A DNA stretch of 64,000 bases, taken from contig WGNP01000003.1 in assembly GCA_016124495.1 (NCBI GenBank), positions 62,001 through 126,000 of the forward strand, given 5' to 3'. A program made the translations under genes and the position numbers. Source of the DNA: Hyphomonas sp. Its GTDB lineage: Bacteria; Pseudomonadota; Alphaproteobacteria; Caulobacterales; Hyphomonadaceae. The notes under the pieces are model-generated. The model ran no database searches. It had not been told where the DNA came from and was given only the letters and a program-made list of their open reading frames with translations. This document shows, in pieces, positions 7,076 to 16,286 of the stretch. Each line of letters starts with the position of its first letter. The first letter of the stretch is position 1.

Positions 7076-9793
7076 TCATGTGGAGCTGTCTTTGAGCGCG
7101 GCCTGTGCCGCGGCAAGACGGGCAATGGGCACCCGGTACGGCGAGCAGGAAACGTAATCGAGGCCTGCGCGGTGGCAGAATTCCACCGAGGCAGGGTCGC
7201 CGCCATGCTCTCCGCATATTCCAAGCTTGATACCCGGCCGCGTGCGGCGGCCGCGCTCGGCCGCCATCTTCACCAGTTCGCCGACGCCTTCCTGGTCCAG
7301 CGTGACGAAGGGATCCTTTTCGTAGATGCCCTTTTCCGAATAGACCTGCAGGAAACGGCCCGCATCATCACGGCTGATGCCGAGCGTGGTCTGCGTCAGG
7401 TCATTCGTGCCAAACGAAAAAAAGGCCGCAGACTGAGCAATCTCGCCTGCCTGCAAGGCCGCGCGCGGGAGCTCGATCATTGTGCCGACCGTGTAGTCGA
7501 CTACCATGCCGGCTTCCTTCAACACCTTCTGCGCCGTCTCATCGACGAGCGTCTTGAGGATCGCGAGTTCGCGCTGCGTCGCGACCAGCGGGATCATCAC
7601 TTCCGGCACCGGACTCAGCTTGCCTTCCTTCGCAACGTTAACAGCTGCCTCAAAGATGGCGCGCGCCTGCATCTCGTAGATTTCGGGATAAGTGATACCG
7701 AGCCGGCAACCCCGGTGACCCAGCATCGGATTGCTCTCATGCAGATCATGCGCGCGCCGGCGCAGTTCCTCGGCATTGATGCCGGAGGCTTTCGCCACGT
7801 TGGCAATGTCTTCGTCCGTATGCGGCAGGAATTCGTGAAGCGGCGGATCGAGCAGGCGGATGGTGGCGGGCCGGTCGCCCAGAATACGGAAGATTTCCTC
7901 GAAATCCGAACGCTGCATAGGCAGCAGCTTCGCCAGCGCCTCGCGGCGGCCTGTCTCGTCATTCGACAGGATCATTGAACGCACCGCGGGGATTCGATCC
8001 TCGTCAAAGAACATGTGCTCCGTGCGGCAGAGACCAATGCCTTCGGCGCCGAACTCGACCGCAGTGCGCGTATCCAGCGGCGTCTCTGCGTTGGCGCGGA
8101 CCTTGAGGCGGCGAACCTTATCAGCCCAGCCCATCAACTCGCCGAAATCCCCTGACAGGTCTGGCTTGATCAGCGCAATCGCGCCCGCCATAACGCGGCC
8201 GGTGCCGCCATCGATGGTGACCACATCGCCCTTCTTGAAGGTGCGCCCGCGTACGCTGAACTCGCCGCGCGCCGTGTCGATCTTGAGGTCGCTGGCGCCG
8301 CAAACGCAGGGCCGGCCCATGCCGCGCGCGACAACCGCCGCGTGGCTCGTCATCCCGCCGCGTGCGGTCACGATCGCGCGCGCCGCATGCATTCCCTTGA
8401 TGTCGTCCGGGCTGGTCTCGACGCGGACCAGGATTACATCCTCGCCCTTGGCAGCGAGCAGGAAAGCCTCATCGGAATCGAACACGACCTTGCCGACCGC
8501 CGCGCCAGGGCTGGCCGGCAGGCCCTTCACGATCACATCGTATGGCGGTGTCTTGGCTGCCTTCTGTTCCTGTTCGTTTGGAATTCGAGGGTGAAGGAGT
8601 TGGTCAAGCTGCGACGGCTCGAGCCGCAGCAGTGCTTCGCGCTCCGTGATCAGTTTCTCACGCACCATGTCCACGGCGATCTTCACGGCGGCGGCGGCGG
8701 TGCGTTTGCCGTTTCGGGTCTGCAGCATGTAGAGCCGGCCGGCTTCGACCGTGAACTCGATATCCTGCATATCCTTGTAGTGGTGCTCGAGCTTGGCAGC
8801 AACGTCGCGCAGCTGCTTGTAGACTTGCGGCATTGCGTCCTCAAGCGGCTTGTCGCCCGAGCCGAGCGTGGCGGCGCGTTCGCGCGAGATCGGCGCGGGT
8901 GTGCGGATGCCCGCCACCACGTCTTCGCCCTGCGCGTTGATAAGGTACTCGCCGTAGAAGATCGCCTGCCCGTTTGACGGGTCGCGTGTGAAGGCGACGC
9001 CGGTCGCGGAGGTCTCGCCGAGGTTTCCGAACACCATGGCCTGCACGTTGACGGCTGTACCCCAGTCTTCCGGAATGTCATTGAGTTTGCGGTAGATGAT
9101 GGCGCGGTCGCTCATCCAGCTGTTGAACACGGCGGAGATGGCGCCCCAGAGCTGCTCGCGCGGATCTTCCGGAAACGGACGGCCGAGTTCCTTCTGCACC
9201 GCCGCCTTGTAGCGCACGATCACGGCCTTCCAGTTATCGGCAGTCAGGTCCGTATCAAGGTCGAGGCCTTCGCGCTCCTTGTAGTCGTCCAGGATATGTT
9301 CGAACTCGTCATGGCCGAGGCCGAGCACGACGTTCGAATACATCTGGATGAAGCGTCGATAGCTGTCATAGGCGAAGCGGTCGCCGGCGAGGCCGGCGAG
9401 GCCTTCGGCTACAGCTTCGTTGAGGCCGAGGTTCAGCACCGTGTCCATCATCCCCGGCATTGAGGCGCGCGCGCCGGAGCGCACGGACACGAGCAGCGGA
9501 TTGGCCGGATCGCCGAAGCCCTTGCCGGACTGGCGCTCAAGGCTTTCCAGCGCAGCGTTTACTTCGGCTTCGAGGCCCGCCGGATAGGCCCGGCCGGTCT
9601 GGTAATAAGCCACGCACACGGCAGTGGAGATGGTGAAGCCCGGAGGCACCGGCAGGCCAAGCTTGGCCATTTCGGCGAGGTTGGCACCCTTGCCGCCCAG
9701 CAGGTTCTTCATCGAGGCATCGCCGTCCGCGGTGCCGCCCCCGAAGGCATAGACCCAGGTTTGCTCTGCGCCCCTGCGTGCCGCTTCAGCCAT
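7076..9793 (-). CDS. ppdK: Pyruvate, phosphate dikinase
   Basis: Interconverts pyruvate, ATP and phosphate with PEP, AMP and pyrophosphate. The 905-residue length and domain order match bacterial PPDK: N-terminal ATP-grasp domain (LLGGKGANLAEMAKLGLPVPPG; DPSNGQAIFYGEYL), a central phosphohistidine domain with GGMTSHAAVVARGMG, and a C-terminal PEP/pyruvate barrel with GLCRTEHMF, FGTNDLTQ and the catalytic cysteine in GICGEHGGDP. GGAAGG stands before the ATG at 9793. A 201-base gap follows glyS, so it likely has its own promoter. In such heterotrophs it serves gluconeogenesis or PEP supply. Confidence 0.97.
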   Translation of the reverse strand: MAEAARRGAEQTWVYAFGGGTADGDASMKNLLGGKGANLAEMAKLGLPVPPGFTISTAVCVAYYQTGRAYPAGLEAEVNAALESLERQSGKGFGDPANPLLVSVRSGARASMPGMMDTVLNLGLNEAVAEGLAGLAGDRFAYDSYRRFIQMYSNVVLGLGHDEFEHILDDYKEREGLDLDTDLTADNWKAVIVRYKAAVQKELGRPFPEDPREQLWGAISAVFNSWMSDRAIIYRKLNDIPEDWGTAVNVQAMVFGNLGETSATGVAFTRDPSNGQAIFYGEYLINAQGEDVVAGIRTPAPISRERAATLGSGDKPLEDAMPQVYKQLRDVAAKLEHHYKDMQDIEFTVEAGRLYMLQTRNGKRTAAAAVKIAVDMVREKLITEREALLRLEPSQLDQLLHPRIPNEQEQKAAKTPPYDVIVKGLPASPGAAVGKVVFDSDEAFLLAAKGEDVILVRVETSPDDIKGMHAARAIVTARGGMTSHAAVVARGMGRPCVCGASDLKIDTARGEFSVRGRTFKKGDVVTIDGGTGRVMAGAIALIKPDLSGDFGELMGWADKVRRLKVRANAETPLDTRTAVEFGAEGIGLCRTEHMFFDEDRIPAVRSMILSNDETGRREALAKLLPMQRSDFEEIFRILGDRPATIRLLDPPLHEFLPHTDEDIANVAKASGINAEELRRRAHDLHESNPMLGHRGCRLGITYPEIYEMQARAIFEAAVNVAKEGKLSPVPEVMIPLVATQRELAILKTLVDETAQKVLKEAGMVVDYTVGTMIELPRAALQAGEIAQSAAFFSFGTNDLTQTTLGISRDDAGRFLQVYSEKGIYEKDPFVTLDQEGVGELVKMAAERGRRTRPGIKLGICGEHGGDPASVEFCHRAGLDYVSCSPYRVPIARLAAAQAALKDSST

Positions 9794-9994
9794 GCCAAAT
9801 CGCCTTCCGTGTAAGCTTCATATACCGGTGAAATCTATCCGCCCGGCCTGATTGCAAGTCCTATGCTGCATAGCACCCCTCATGAGAAGAGCGCGTTTCG
9901 TCTCCAGGGCATGTGACAACGTTGTTAATTCGCCCGTCAGGGCAAGCACAGAACGCCCGGCTTATCTCGCCATTCCAAACCGGAACGCACCCGG

Positions 9995-12133
9995 TTAACC
10001 CTCGATCTTCGAGAAATCCGCCACCTTGTGGAGCGCGTCCCGCACCGCAACGAGCAGCGCCAAACGGTTCGCCCGAACCGCCGCGTCCGAATCATTCACC
10101 ATCACGCCCTCGAAAAACGCATCGACGGGCGTCCGAAGCCCGGACAGCACTCTCATCGCGCCGGCGAAGTCCTCCTTCGCGAGCGGAGTTTCGAGCGCGG
10201 CCTCGGCAGCGGTTACCGCTTTCCAGAGCGCCTGCTCGGCAGCCGGGCCCTTGGCGACGAGCGACGGATCGACGGAAAGGTTCTCCGGCAGCGCGCTTTT
10301 CTTCTCTTCGGCCTTCAGGATATTCGCCGCGCGCTTGTAGCCTGCGAGCAGTGTCGCGCCGTCTTCCGTTTCGAGGAAGGCACCCAGCGCCTCGACGCGC
10401 TTCACGATGAGCACGAGGTCATCCTCGCCGAGCGCGAAGACGGCATCGATCAGATCATGCCGCTTGCCCTGGTCGCGGAGGACTTGCTTGAGGCGGTCGG
10501 CGAAGAAGGAGAGGAGGTCTCCCAATTTCTGAACGGACGGGTCCACGTCAAAGCCTTTGGGATCAGCTTTTTGCCTGCTGTCCTCGCCAATCTGCGGTGC
10601 CCATCGCTCATACCAGCTGGCGTTTTGAGCTTCGATCAGCGCTTGCCCCAACGGCAGCCTGATATCATTTTCAAGAATTGATCGCACCACACCCAGCGCC
10701 GCACGCCGCAGCGCAAACGGGTCCTTCGATCCCGTCGGCTTCTCGTCAATTGCCCAGAAGCCCACCAGCGTATCCAGCTTGTCCGCGAGCGCGACGGCCA
10801 CAGCGACCGGTTCGGACGGCACAGCATCATTCGGACCTTGCGGTTTGTAGTGGTCGCGGATCGCATCGGCGACATTCGGCTTCTCGCTTGCGCTGAGCGC
10901 ATAATAGCGCCCCATCACGCCCTGTAGTTCCGGGAACTCGCCGACCATCTCGGAGACGAGGTCCGCCTTCGCGAGCCGCGCTGCGCGCTCCGCAAGCACC
11001 GGGTCCGCTCCGACGTGTCGCGCGAGTTCCCGCGCCAGCGCGGCCACGCGCTCTACCTTGTCACCCAGCGAGCCCAGCTCCTGCTTGAACGCGATGGTGC
11101 TGAGCTTCCGGCCCATCACATCCAGCGGCGTGGCCTTGTCCTTCTCCCAGAAGAAACGCGCATCCGACAGGCGCGCAGAGAGAACCCGCGCATTGCCCTC
11201 GGCGATCTTCAGGCCGCCATCGGCGGCACTGATGTTAGCCACTACGATGAAGTTCGGCGCGAGGCCATCCGTACCCGGACGGCGCACCGCAAAATATTTC
11301 TGGTGAGTGCGCATCGACAGCTTGATCACTTCGGGCGGCAGGTCGAGGAACGACGGCTCCATCTGCCCCAGTACGACCACGGGCCATTCCGCCAGCCCGG
11401 TCACCTCTTCCAGCAGCCCCTCGTCCGGCACCAGTTCCAGCCCGGAAGCGCTGCACACGTCCTCGATGCCTGCCAGGATACGCGCCCGCCTGTCGGCCCG
11501 CGACAGGATCACATGGCCCTTGCCTTCCAGCTGCTTCCTGTAGTCCGCCCAGGCTTTGACCGCATACGGACCACGCCCGTGAACGCGATGACCTTCGGTC
11601 ACGTTGCCGCTCGCGATGCCGCCCACTTCGAGCGGGACAACCGCGCCGTCGAGAATACAGACAATCTTCTGCAAGGGCCGCACCCAGCGCAGGTCGCCGT
11701 CCGCCGTCCGCATCGATTTCGGCCAGTTGAACCCCCGCACGATGGCGGGCACCGCCTCGGCGATCACGTCCACGGCGTCTCGCCCCGGCACCGAGAGATA
11801 GGCGACATAGGAGTCGCCCTTCTTAGGATCGGACACCACGCTCGCCTGCTCGATCGAGGTCAGCCCCGCGCCGCGCAGGAAGCCCGCAATTGCCTGTTCC
11901 GGCGCGCCGACTTTCGGGCCCTTTTTCTCCTCGCGCACGTCCGCCGAACGCGCGTCCAGCCCCTCGATCACCACTGTCAGCCGGCGTGGCCCGGACACCG
12001 CAAACGCGTTCTTCCAGCTGAGGCCGGCTTCCTTCAGCCGCGCGGTCAGCGCAGCGAGAAGGTCTGCCTCCGCCTTCGCCTGCATGCGTGCAGGAATTTC
12101 CTCGGAAAAGAGTTCAAGCAGGAGTTCAGCCAT
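9995..12133 (-). CDS. glyS: Glycyl-tRNA synthetase beta subunit
   Basis: Beta subunit of the bacterial alpha2beta2 glycyl-tRNA synthetase; it binds tRNA-Gly and works with the GlyQ catalytic subunit. The 712-residue protein begins LLLELFSEEIPARMQ, the family's start, and has LSMRTHQKYFAVR, a segment typical of the beta chain, plus DPFALRRAALGVVR and a C-terminal helical anticodon-binding region. Length is standard (about 690-720). It is separated from glyQ by two small genes (CDGSH protein and an Arg/Asp-rich exported protein) where most bacteria have glyQ and glyS adjacent. Confidence 0.97.
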   Translation of the reverse strand: MAELLLELFSEEIPARMQAKAEADLLAALTARLKEAGLSWKNAFAVSGPRRLTVVIEGLDARSADVREEKKGPKVGAPEQAIAGFLRGAGLTSIEQASVVSDPKKGDSYVAYLSVPGRDAVDVIAEAVPAIVRGFNWPKSMRTADGDLRWVRPLQKIVCILDGAVVPLEVGGIASGNVTEGHRVHGRGPYAVKAWADYRKQLEGKGHVILSRADRRARILAGIEDVCSASGLELVPDEGLLEEVTGLAEWPVVVLGQMEPSFLDLPPEVIKLSMRTHQKYFAVRRPGTDGLAPNFIVVANISAADGGLKIAEGNARVLSARLSDARFFWEKDKATPLDVMGRKLSTIAFKQELGSLGDKVERVAALARELARHVGADPVLAERAARLAKADLVSEMVGEFPELQGVMGRYYALSASEKPNVADAIRDHYKPQGPNDAVPSEPVAVAVALADKLDTLVGFWAIDEKPTGSKDPFALRRAALGVVRSILENDIRLPLGQALIEAQNASWYERWAPQIGEDSRQKADPKGFDVDPSVQKLGDLLSFFADRLKQVLRDQGKRHDLIDAVFALGEDDLVLIVKRVEALGAFLETEDGATLLAGYKRAANILKAEEKKSALPENLSVDPSLVAKGPAAEQALWKAVTAAEAALETPLAKEDFAGAMRVLSGLRTPVDAFFEGVMVNDSDAAVRANRLALLVAVRDALHKVADFSKIEG

Positions 12134-12312
12134 GGGGCCCCGGCGGCAGGAGTTGCGCGTGGGTCACGGCATAGTCGCGCCCGCGCCGGGGTCAAGGGTG
12201 GCACGCGGCGCGAGGCAGCCCGCACCGGCGTTCCCGGGGCACGGCCCGCGCCTGCTGCCAGCGGCCAGTCCAGGTTCCGGCGATGACCGGAATGGGCGAG
12301 ACAGGCAAAGGC

Positions 12313-12627
12313 CTAGCGGCGGCGGTCGATCCGGTCTTCCCGGCGGTCGGCCACGTTCTCGGCGCGGTCGAGGCGGTCCTCGATCACGTCGCGGCGGCCG
12401 TGATCATAGGCTTCGTCGCGGCGGCTCTCGCGGCGGTCCACCTTGTTCTCGAACCGGTCGAGACGGTCTTCGGCGAGGTCGGCGCGGCTGCCTTGCGCAA
12501 TGTCGCCGCGCAATTCGGCGGCGGTCAGGCGATGGTCGACCCGGCCGAGGCGTTCGGCGGGGCCCGCAAGGGCAACGGGAGCGGCAAAGGCCGCAATCAG
12601 GGCAGCAGCAATCAGCGGTCTGAACAT
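12313..12627 (-). CDS. Exported Arg/Asp/Glu-rich repetitive protein
   Basis: A 104-residue protein starting at the ATG at 12627, which has a perfect AAGGAGGA upstream. Residues 1-22 are a signal peptide (LIAAALIAAFAAPVALAG). The mature part is almost only Arg, Asp, Glu and a few hydrophobics: two copies of an EDRLDR(F/A)EN..DRRE unit about 30 residues apart, ending DRIDRRR. It is therefore a polyampholyte likely to form a long single helix or stay disordered in the periplasm. I know no function for it. The neighbours are the CDGSH protein (144 bases upstream) and glyS (179 bases downstream). The A+T-rich stretch at 12700-12770 probably carries its promoter. Confidence 0.75.
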   Translation of the reverse strand: MFRPLIAAALIAAFAAPVALAGPAERLGRVDHRLTAAELRGDIAQGSRADLAEDRLDRFENKVDRRESRRDEAYDHGRRDVIEDRLDRAENVADRREDRIDRRR

Positions 12628-12761
12628 GGGTAGTCCTCCTTGAGCGAACATGACCCGGTCATCCAGATCATGCCCGTTCAACGGCGGAGCACACGCCTTT
12701 CCGTCGCACAAAAGAGCAAAAATATTTGCTTAATGCACTGTATTTTAAATGAATATTTGTT

Positions 12762-12780
12762 CAGGCTCATTCAGAGCCTG
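12762..12780 (-). terminator. Stem-loop at the end of the CDGSH gene
   Basis: CAGGCTC and GAGCCTG pair perfectly (7 bp, 5-base loop), with the stop codon of the CDGSH gene in the loop. Read on the minus strand the stem is followed by an A+T-rich run (AACAAATATTCATTT), not a clean T tract. It may be a weak terminator or an mRNA 3'-end stabiliser. Confidence 0.4.
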
Positions 12781-13010
12781 TTATGGCTGCCGTCGCAGAT
12801 CGGGCTCTTGCCTGTGCGCTTGCAGGCGCAGAAGAAGACCTTGCCGGTCCTGGGCGCTTCCCAGCCCTGGGGCGTGAACCCGGTGCCCTTATGGCTGCCA
12901 TCGCAAAAGGGCTGGCGCCTCGACTGACCGCAAGAGCACCACCAGTAAACCTTCCCTTCTTCCACCTCAACCGGAACCGGCTGATTTCCGGCGACTGTCG
13001 GTTCACTCAT
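12771..13010 (-). CDS. Two-motif CDGSH iron-sulfur protein
   Basis: A 79-residue protein with two copies of the CDGSH signature, CSCGQSRRQPFCDGSH and CACKRTGKSPICDGSH. Each has the three-Cys one-His ligand set (C-x-C-x8/9-C-D-G-S-H) that binds a [2Fe-2S] cluster, so one chain should hold two clusters. In bacteria such small proteins are inferred to carry electrons or labile clusters, but their partners are poorly known. GGAGGACG precedes the ATG at 13010. It lies 55 bases after glyQ on the same strand and is probably cotranscribed with it; no direct link to tRNA charging is known. Confidence 0.93.
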   Translation of the reverse strand: MSEPTVAGNQPVPVEVEEGKVYWWCSCGQSRRQPFCDGSHKGTGFTPQGWEAPRTGKVFFCACKRTGKSPICDGSHNRL

Positions 13011-13065
13011 GGTTCGTCCTCCAAAACGTTTAACTTACTGGAATACACCCAGAAGCCAGCAGGCT

Positions 13066-13953
13066 TCAGCCCTGCGTCAGCGCCCATTGTGCCGCCGCGC
13101 CGCGCGCCAGATCGCGTACCCGGGCGATGTACGCCTGCCGCTCGGTGGGTGATATAGCCCCGCGCGCATCAATCAGGTTGAACGTGTGCGAGGCCTTCAG
13201 CGCGTAGTCATAAGCTGGCAGCGGCTTGCCCGCCGCCCGCAGCGCGTTCGACTGGTTTTCGCAATCGGCAAACCAGCGCTTCAGCATCTCGACATCCGAA
13301 TGCTCGAAATTGAAAGCGCTCTGCTGGCGTTCGTTCTCCAGGAACACATCGCCATAAGTCAGCGGTACGGGGCTGGCGGGATCGTTGAACGGCAGGTCGT
13401 ATACCCGGTCAACGCCGAACACGTACATCGCGAGGCGCTCAAGTCCGTAGGTCAACTCGCCAGAGACCGGCGCCACATCGAGGCCGCCGACCTGCTGGAA
13501 GTAGGTGTACTGGGACACTTCCATCCCGTCGCACCAGACTTCCCAGCCGAGGCCCCAGGCGCCGACGGTGGGGTTTTCCCAGTCATCTTCAACGAAGCGG
13601 ATGTCATGGACCGAGGGATCGATGCCGATCCGGTAAAGGCTCTCGAGATAGAGGTCCTGCAGGTTCGCCGGGTTCGGCTTCAGGATCACCTGAAACTGGT
13701 AATAGTGTCCGAGGCGGTTGGGGTTCTCGCCATAGCGCCCATCCTTCGGACGGCGGGACGGCTGCACGTAAGCGGCGCGCCAGTTCTTCGGCCCCAGCGC
13801 GCGCAGCACCGTCGCCGGGTGCAGCGTGCCAGCGCCGACTTCCATGTCATATGGCTGCAGGATCGCGCAGCCCTGCGCCGCCCAATAGGCCTGCAGCGTC
13901 AGGATCAGGTCCTGGAAGGATTTCGGTTTGGCATGGGCTTTGGGCGCGGGCAT
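13066..13953 (-). CDS. glyQ: Glycyl-tRNA synthetase alpha subunit
   Basis: Catalytic subunit of the heterotetrameric glycyl-tRNA synthetase, forming Gly-AMP. The 295-residue protein shows the class II alpha-chain blocks [68 protein letters not shown] and [18 protein letters not shown]. Length is as expected. Upstream on the same strand is a 36-residue membrane protein (62 bases away), and downstream is the CDGSH gene. Confidence 0.98.
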   Translation of the reverse strand: MPAPKAHAKPKSFQDLILTLQAYWAAQGCAILQPYDMEVGAGTLHPATVLRALGPKNWRAAYVQPSRRPKDGRYGENPNRLGHYYQFQVILKPNPANLQDLYLESLYRIGIDPSVHDIRFVEDDWENPTVGAWGLGWEVWCDGMEVSQYTYFQQVGGLDVAPVSGELTYGLERLAMYVFGVDRVYDLPFNDPASPVPLTYGDVFLENERQQSAFNFEHSDVEMLKRWFADCENQSNALRAAGKPLPAYDYALKASHTFNLIDARGAISPTERQAYIARVRDLARGAAAQWALTQG

Positions 13954-14015
13954 TGCGGGCTCACCGGTCTGGGAGTTCCCGGCCTAGCGCCTCGCCGGAA
14001 GGCGCGCAACCGCTC

Positions 14016-14126
14016 TCAGGTATCGTTGCGGCCGCGTCCTTTGTCGTGGGCGTCGTTCCCGAACCGACCGATCCAGGAGATTGCAAGGCCAGCCGCGAGG
14101 CTGACAAGCAGCAGGAACGTGAACAT
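14016..14126 (-). CDS. 36-residue small membrane protein
   Basis: A short frame not usually called. It starts at the ATG at 14126, seven bases after AGAGGA, and stops at TGA (14018-14016). The protein has one hydrophobic segment at residues 2-19 (FTFLLLVSLAAGLAISWI) followed by a charged tail ending DKGRGRNDT, the layout of a single-pass small membrane protein with the tail in the cytoplasm. It lies between the methyltransferase and glyQ on the same strand, 62 bases before glyQ. No family is recognised. The good ribosome site and gene-like composition support it, but conservation is needed to be certain. Confidence 0.6.
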   Translation of the reverse strand: MFTFLLLVSLAAGLAISWIGRFGNDAHDKGRGRNDT

Positions 14127-14198
14127 GATGCATGTCCTCTTTCATCCCCCTGTTACAGGTTGGGACCCAGCCGCCCGTTTGCAAGGCGCGCGCCGGGC

Positions 14199-14948
14199 CT
14201 ACCAGTCGATTCCGAAGCCCTCGACAATTGCCTGCGCGGGCGGGGTCCGCGTGCCATCCTCCGCATGGGTGATCAGCGGCGCCAGCAAGGTCAGCGGCCC
14301 CCGCTTCAGTCCTTTGCGTGCGCGCACCAGCACGCGCCGCGCCTGCTCACCTTCCTTCGAAGCGATGGGCAGCACCGTGACCTCGCCCGCCTGCCGGTCA
14401 AGTTGCGCCAGCAGCCGTGCAAGTTCGGCCGCGCGGTGGATAAGGATAACCGGCGCCCGGGGCTTTGCCGCAAACAGCATCGCCTTCACCCAGCCCTCAA
14501 GCGGCAGGCTCTCGATATACGCCCCGGCCTTGCCTTCGCCGGGCGGGGAAATCCTGCCAGGTTCGAAGTAAGGCGGGTTCGCAAACACCAGGTCGAACCG
14601 GTTTTCATGCGCCGCCGCCCAGCCGGCGGCCTCGTCCGTCTCGATAACCACCCGCGTGCCGAAGGCGTTCAGCGCCGCGCCCTCCCGCGCCAGCGCCGCC
14701 GCTGAAGCATCCTGCTCGACGCCGGTGAATACCAGGCCCGGCAGCCGGAACGCCGCGGGCAACAGCGCTCCGCCGGAACCGCAGCCGAGCTCCAGCGCCT
14801 CGCCCTTGTCCATCGCCGGCAAGCCCGCCGCAAGAGCAAGGGAGTCAAAGCCCGCGCGAAAACCGGTCTCCGGCTGCACCAGCGTGACACGCCCCTGATA
14901 GACGGTGTCGCGGGTAGTACATGGGGAAGGCGCGCGCTGTTGGCTCAT
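14199..14948 (-). CDS. TrmN6-like methyltransferase
   Basis: A 249-residue class I SAM-dependent methyltransferase. The SAM-binding glycine motif is ALELGCGSGGALLP, and the catalytic NPPY motif is present as LVFANPPYF, which marks N6-adenine or N5-glutamine methyltransferases. The N-terminal GFRAGFDSLALAAGLP and overall layout fit the tRNA1(Val) adenine-37 N6-methyltransferase family (TrmN6/YfiC), so modification of a tRNA adenine is the most likely reaction. It heads the minus-strand group leading to glyQ. Confidence 0.85.
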   Translation of the reverse strand: MSQQRAPSPCTTRDTVYQGRVTLVQPETGFRAGFDSLALAAGLPAMDKGEALELGCGSGGALLPAAFRLPGLVFTGVEQDASAAALAREGAALNAFGTRVVIETDEAAGWAAAHENRFDLVFANPPYFEPGRISPPGEGKAGAYIESLPLEGWVKAMLFAAKPRAPVILIHRAAELARLLAQLDRQAGEVTVLPIASKEGEQARRVLVRARKGLKRGPLTLLAPLITHAEDGTRTPPAQAIVEGFGIDW

Positions 14949-14978
14949 GCGCCCACTTCAGACAAGCCCCCCGCGGCG

Positions 14979-15335
14979 TCAACAGGCCCAGGACGAGTTC
15001 CAGCCGAACCCGGGATGGTTGTACATGATGTAGGATGTCTCGCCGTAGGAAATCCCGGCATCATAAACGTCGCCATCATCATAGGTGACGGTGATTTCCG
15101 TATAATCAGGAGCATAACTGACGAAGTAGACGAAGCCCTGGCCGCCGCTCACGCCGGAGTATTCTACGAGATACCCGTTTCCGGATCCGCAGTTCAGCGT
15201 GTTGCTTTCCGACTGGTCCGGCCAATACGTCCCGTTGGCTTCCTGCATGCCGACGGCAAAGGCAGCGAGGTCGGTGGATGAACACGCGCCAAGAAAGAAA
15301 ACACCGGCGATCGCTGCCAGAACGGATGCACGCAT
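14979..15335 (-). CDS. Small Tyr/Gly-rich lipoprotein, unknown function
   Basis: A 118-residue protein starting at the ATG at 15335, six bases after CAGGAG. The N-terminus is a lipoprotein signal with lipobox FFLGAC (Cys near residue 18), so the mature protein is anchored in the envelope. The remainder has many Tyr, Gly, Ser and Asp residues (YLVEYSGVSGGQGFVYFVSY, DDGDVYDAG) and ends in cysteine, suggesting a small beta-rich domain with a possible disulfide to the other internal Cys (LNCGSGNG). No family is recognised. Confidence 0.7.
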   Translation of the reverse strand: MRASVLAAIAGVFFLGACSSTDLAAFAVGMQEANGTYWPDQSESNTLNCGSGNGYLVEYSGVSGGQGFVYFVSYAPDYTEITVTYDDGDVYDAGISYGETSYIMYNHPGFGWNSSWAC

Positions 15336-15432
15336 TACAGGACTCCTGAGTTGCACCTCCGAGGCTATTCAGGAGGCCGCGGCCCTTTTCAAGCAAGACT
15401 TTTCGGCGCCCAACCTCGGCGCCGAGCTAACC

Positions 15433-15633
15433 TTACGTCAAATCTACCAGAGCCCGACGGGCGCGCACCGCGTGAAGTTCCTTCACCATGATACGCCTCG
15501 GAAACGCACCGATATTGCCTTCCAGCGCCGAGATATGCTGGTCAAGAACGACATACTCGATACCGGCTTCCATCAGCAGATGTTCGGCATAGGACAGTTT
15601 CACCGGATCATTCGTCCGGAAAATCTCTTCCAT
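15433..15633 (-). CDS. DUF2007-type small protein
   Basis: A 66-residue protein with the DUF2007 pattern: an N-terminal EEIFRTNDPVKLSYAEHLL helix, then GIEYVVLDQHIS and IMVKELHAVRARRAL. The fold resembles a small alpha/beta signal-transduction-like domain; the biochemical role is unknown. Its ATG overlaps the stop codon of the upstream lipoprotein gene (TGATG), so translation is coupled. The start at 15633 follows from this overlap. Confidence 0.8.
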   Translation of the reverse strand: MEEIFRTNDPVKLSYAEHLLMEAGIEYVVLDQHISALEGNIGAFPRRIMVKELHAVRARRALVDLT

Positions 15634-16118
15634 CAGGAGGCAGAAGCGCGCAGGTTGATGTCCACCGAGCGGGCATCGTACGCTTCGGGCTTGTCGGGCT
15701 TCGCGCCCGAGCCGGTGACGATTTCCAGCGTTTGCGTGACCTTGCCGGCGCTGCCCCCGCCCAGCGGGATACCGAAGCCGACACCGACCCCGACGCCCGA
15801 ATATCCACCCGACCCGGCTGAGCCTGCGATGCTGACCGACGGCCCGCCGCTGCGACCTGACCCTTGCGAATCCATTGTCTCGTTGGTGATCTCGAACCAG
15901 TCCTTGCCCTCCATGAGGGTGATCTCGGAGGCGCGCAGCAAAGCCATGTTGCGGGCGCGGATGACGTCCCTGTCGGTGTAGGATACTCTGTGCCGGCCGG
16001 TCTCGATCTGCTGAGAGATATAGCCTTCGGCGCGTCCGGATCTGGCGGGACCGTAGACCGGCGTCGTGACACAAGCGGCCATCACGGCGAGGGCGGGGAT
16101 GAGAAATACGTGTTTCAT
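15633..16118 (-). CDS. CC0125/CC1285-family lipoprotein
   Basis: About 161 residues with a lipoprotein signal peptide (LIPALAVMAAC) and the body typical of the Caulobacterales family named after CC0125/CC1285: YGPARSGRAEGYISQQIETG, RHRVSYTDRDVIRARNMALL, EGKDWFEI, a Gly/Ser-rich stretch with alternating GVGVGVGFGIPLGGG, and a C-terminal KPEAYDARSVDINLR. Function is unknown; the family sits in the envelope. Start could be 16127 or the ATG three codons later (16118), which gives the more standard signal peptide. It is followed by the coupled DUF2007 gene. Confidence 0.8.
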   Translation of the reverse strand: MKHVFLIPALAVMAACVTTPVYGPARSGRAEGYISQQIETGRHRVSYTDRDVIRARNMALLRASEITLMEGKDWFEITNETMDSQGSGRSGGPSVSIAGSAGSGGYSGVGVGVGFGIPLGGGSAGKVTQTLEIVTGSGAKPDKPEAYDARSVDINLRASAS

Positions 16119-16286
16119 CGGCAACATTTAGCGCGAATCGCGTCCGCGTGTCAGCTATTGTCGCTGAATCATAGTTGATGAACGCGTTGTCATGGAGTGA
16201 ATACGTGCGTCCCGGTGCCACGTCGCTTTGGCGCCTGTGCCTCGTAGAACCAGCAGTTACGCCAGAGCCATAACCGGAGTTCCGCC

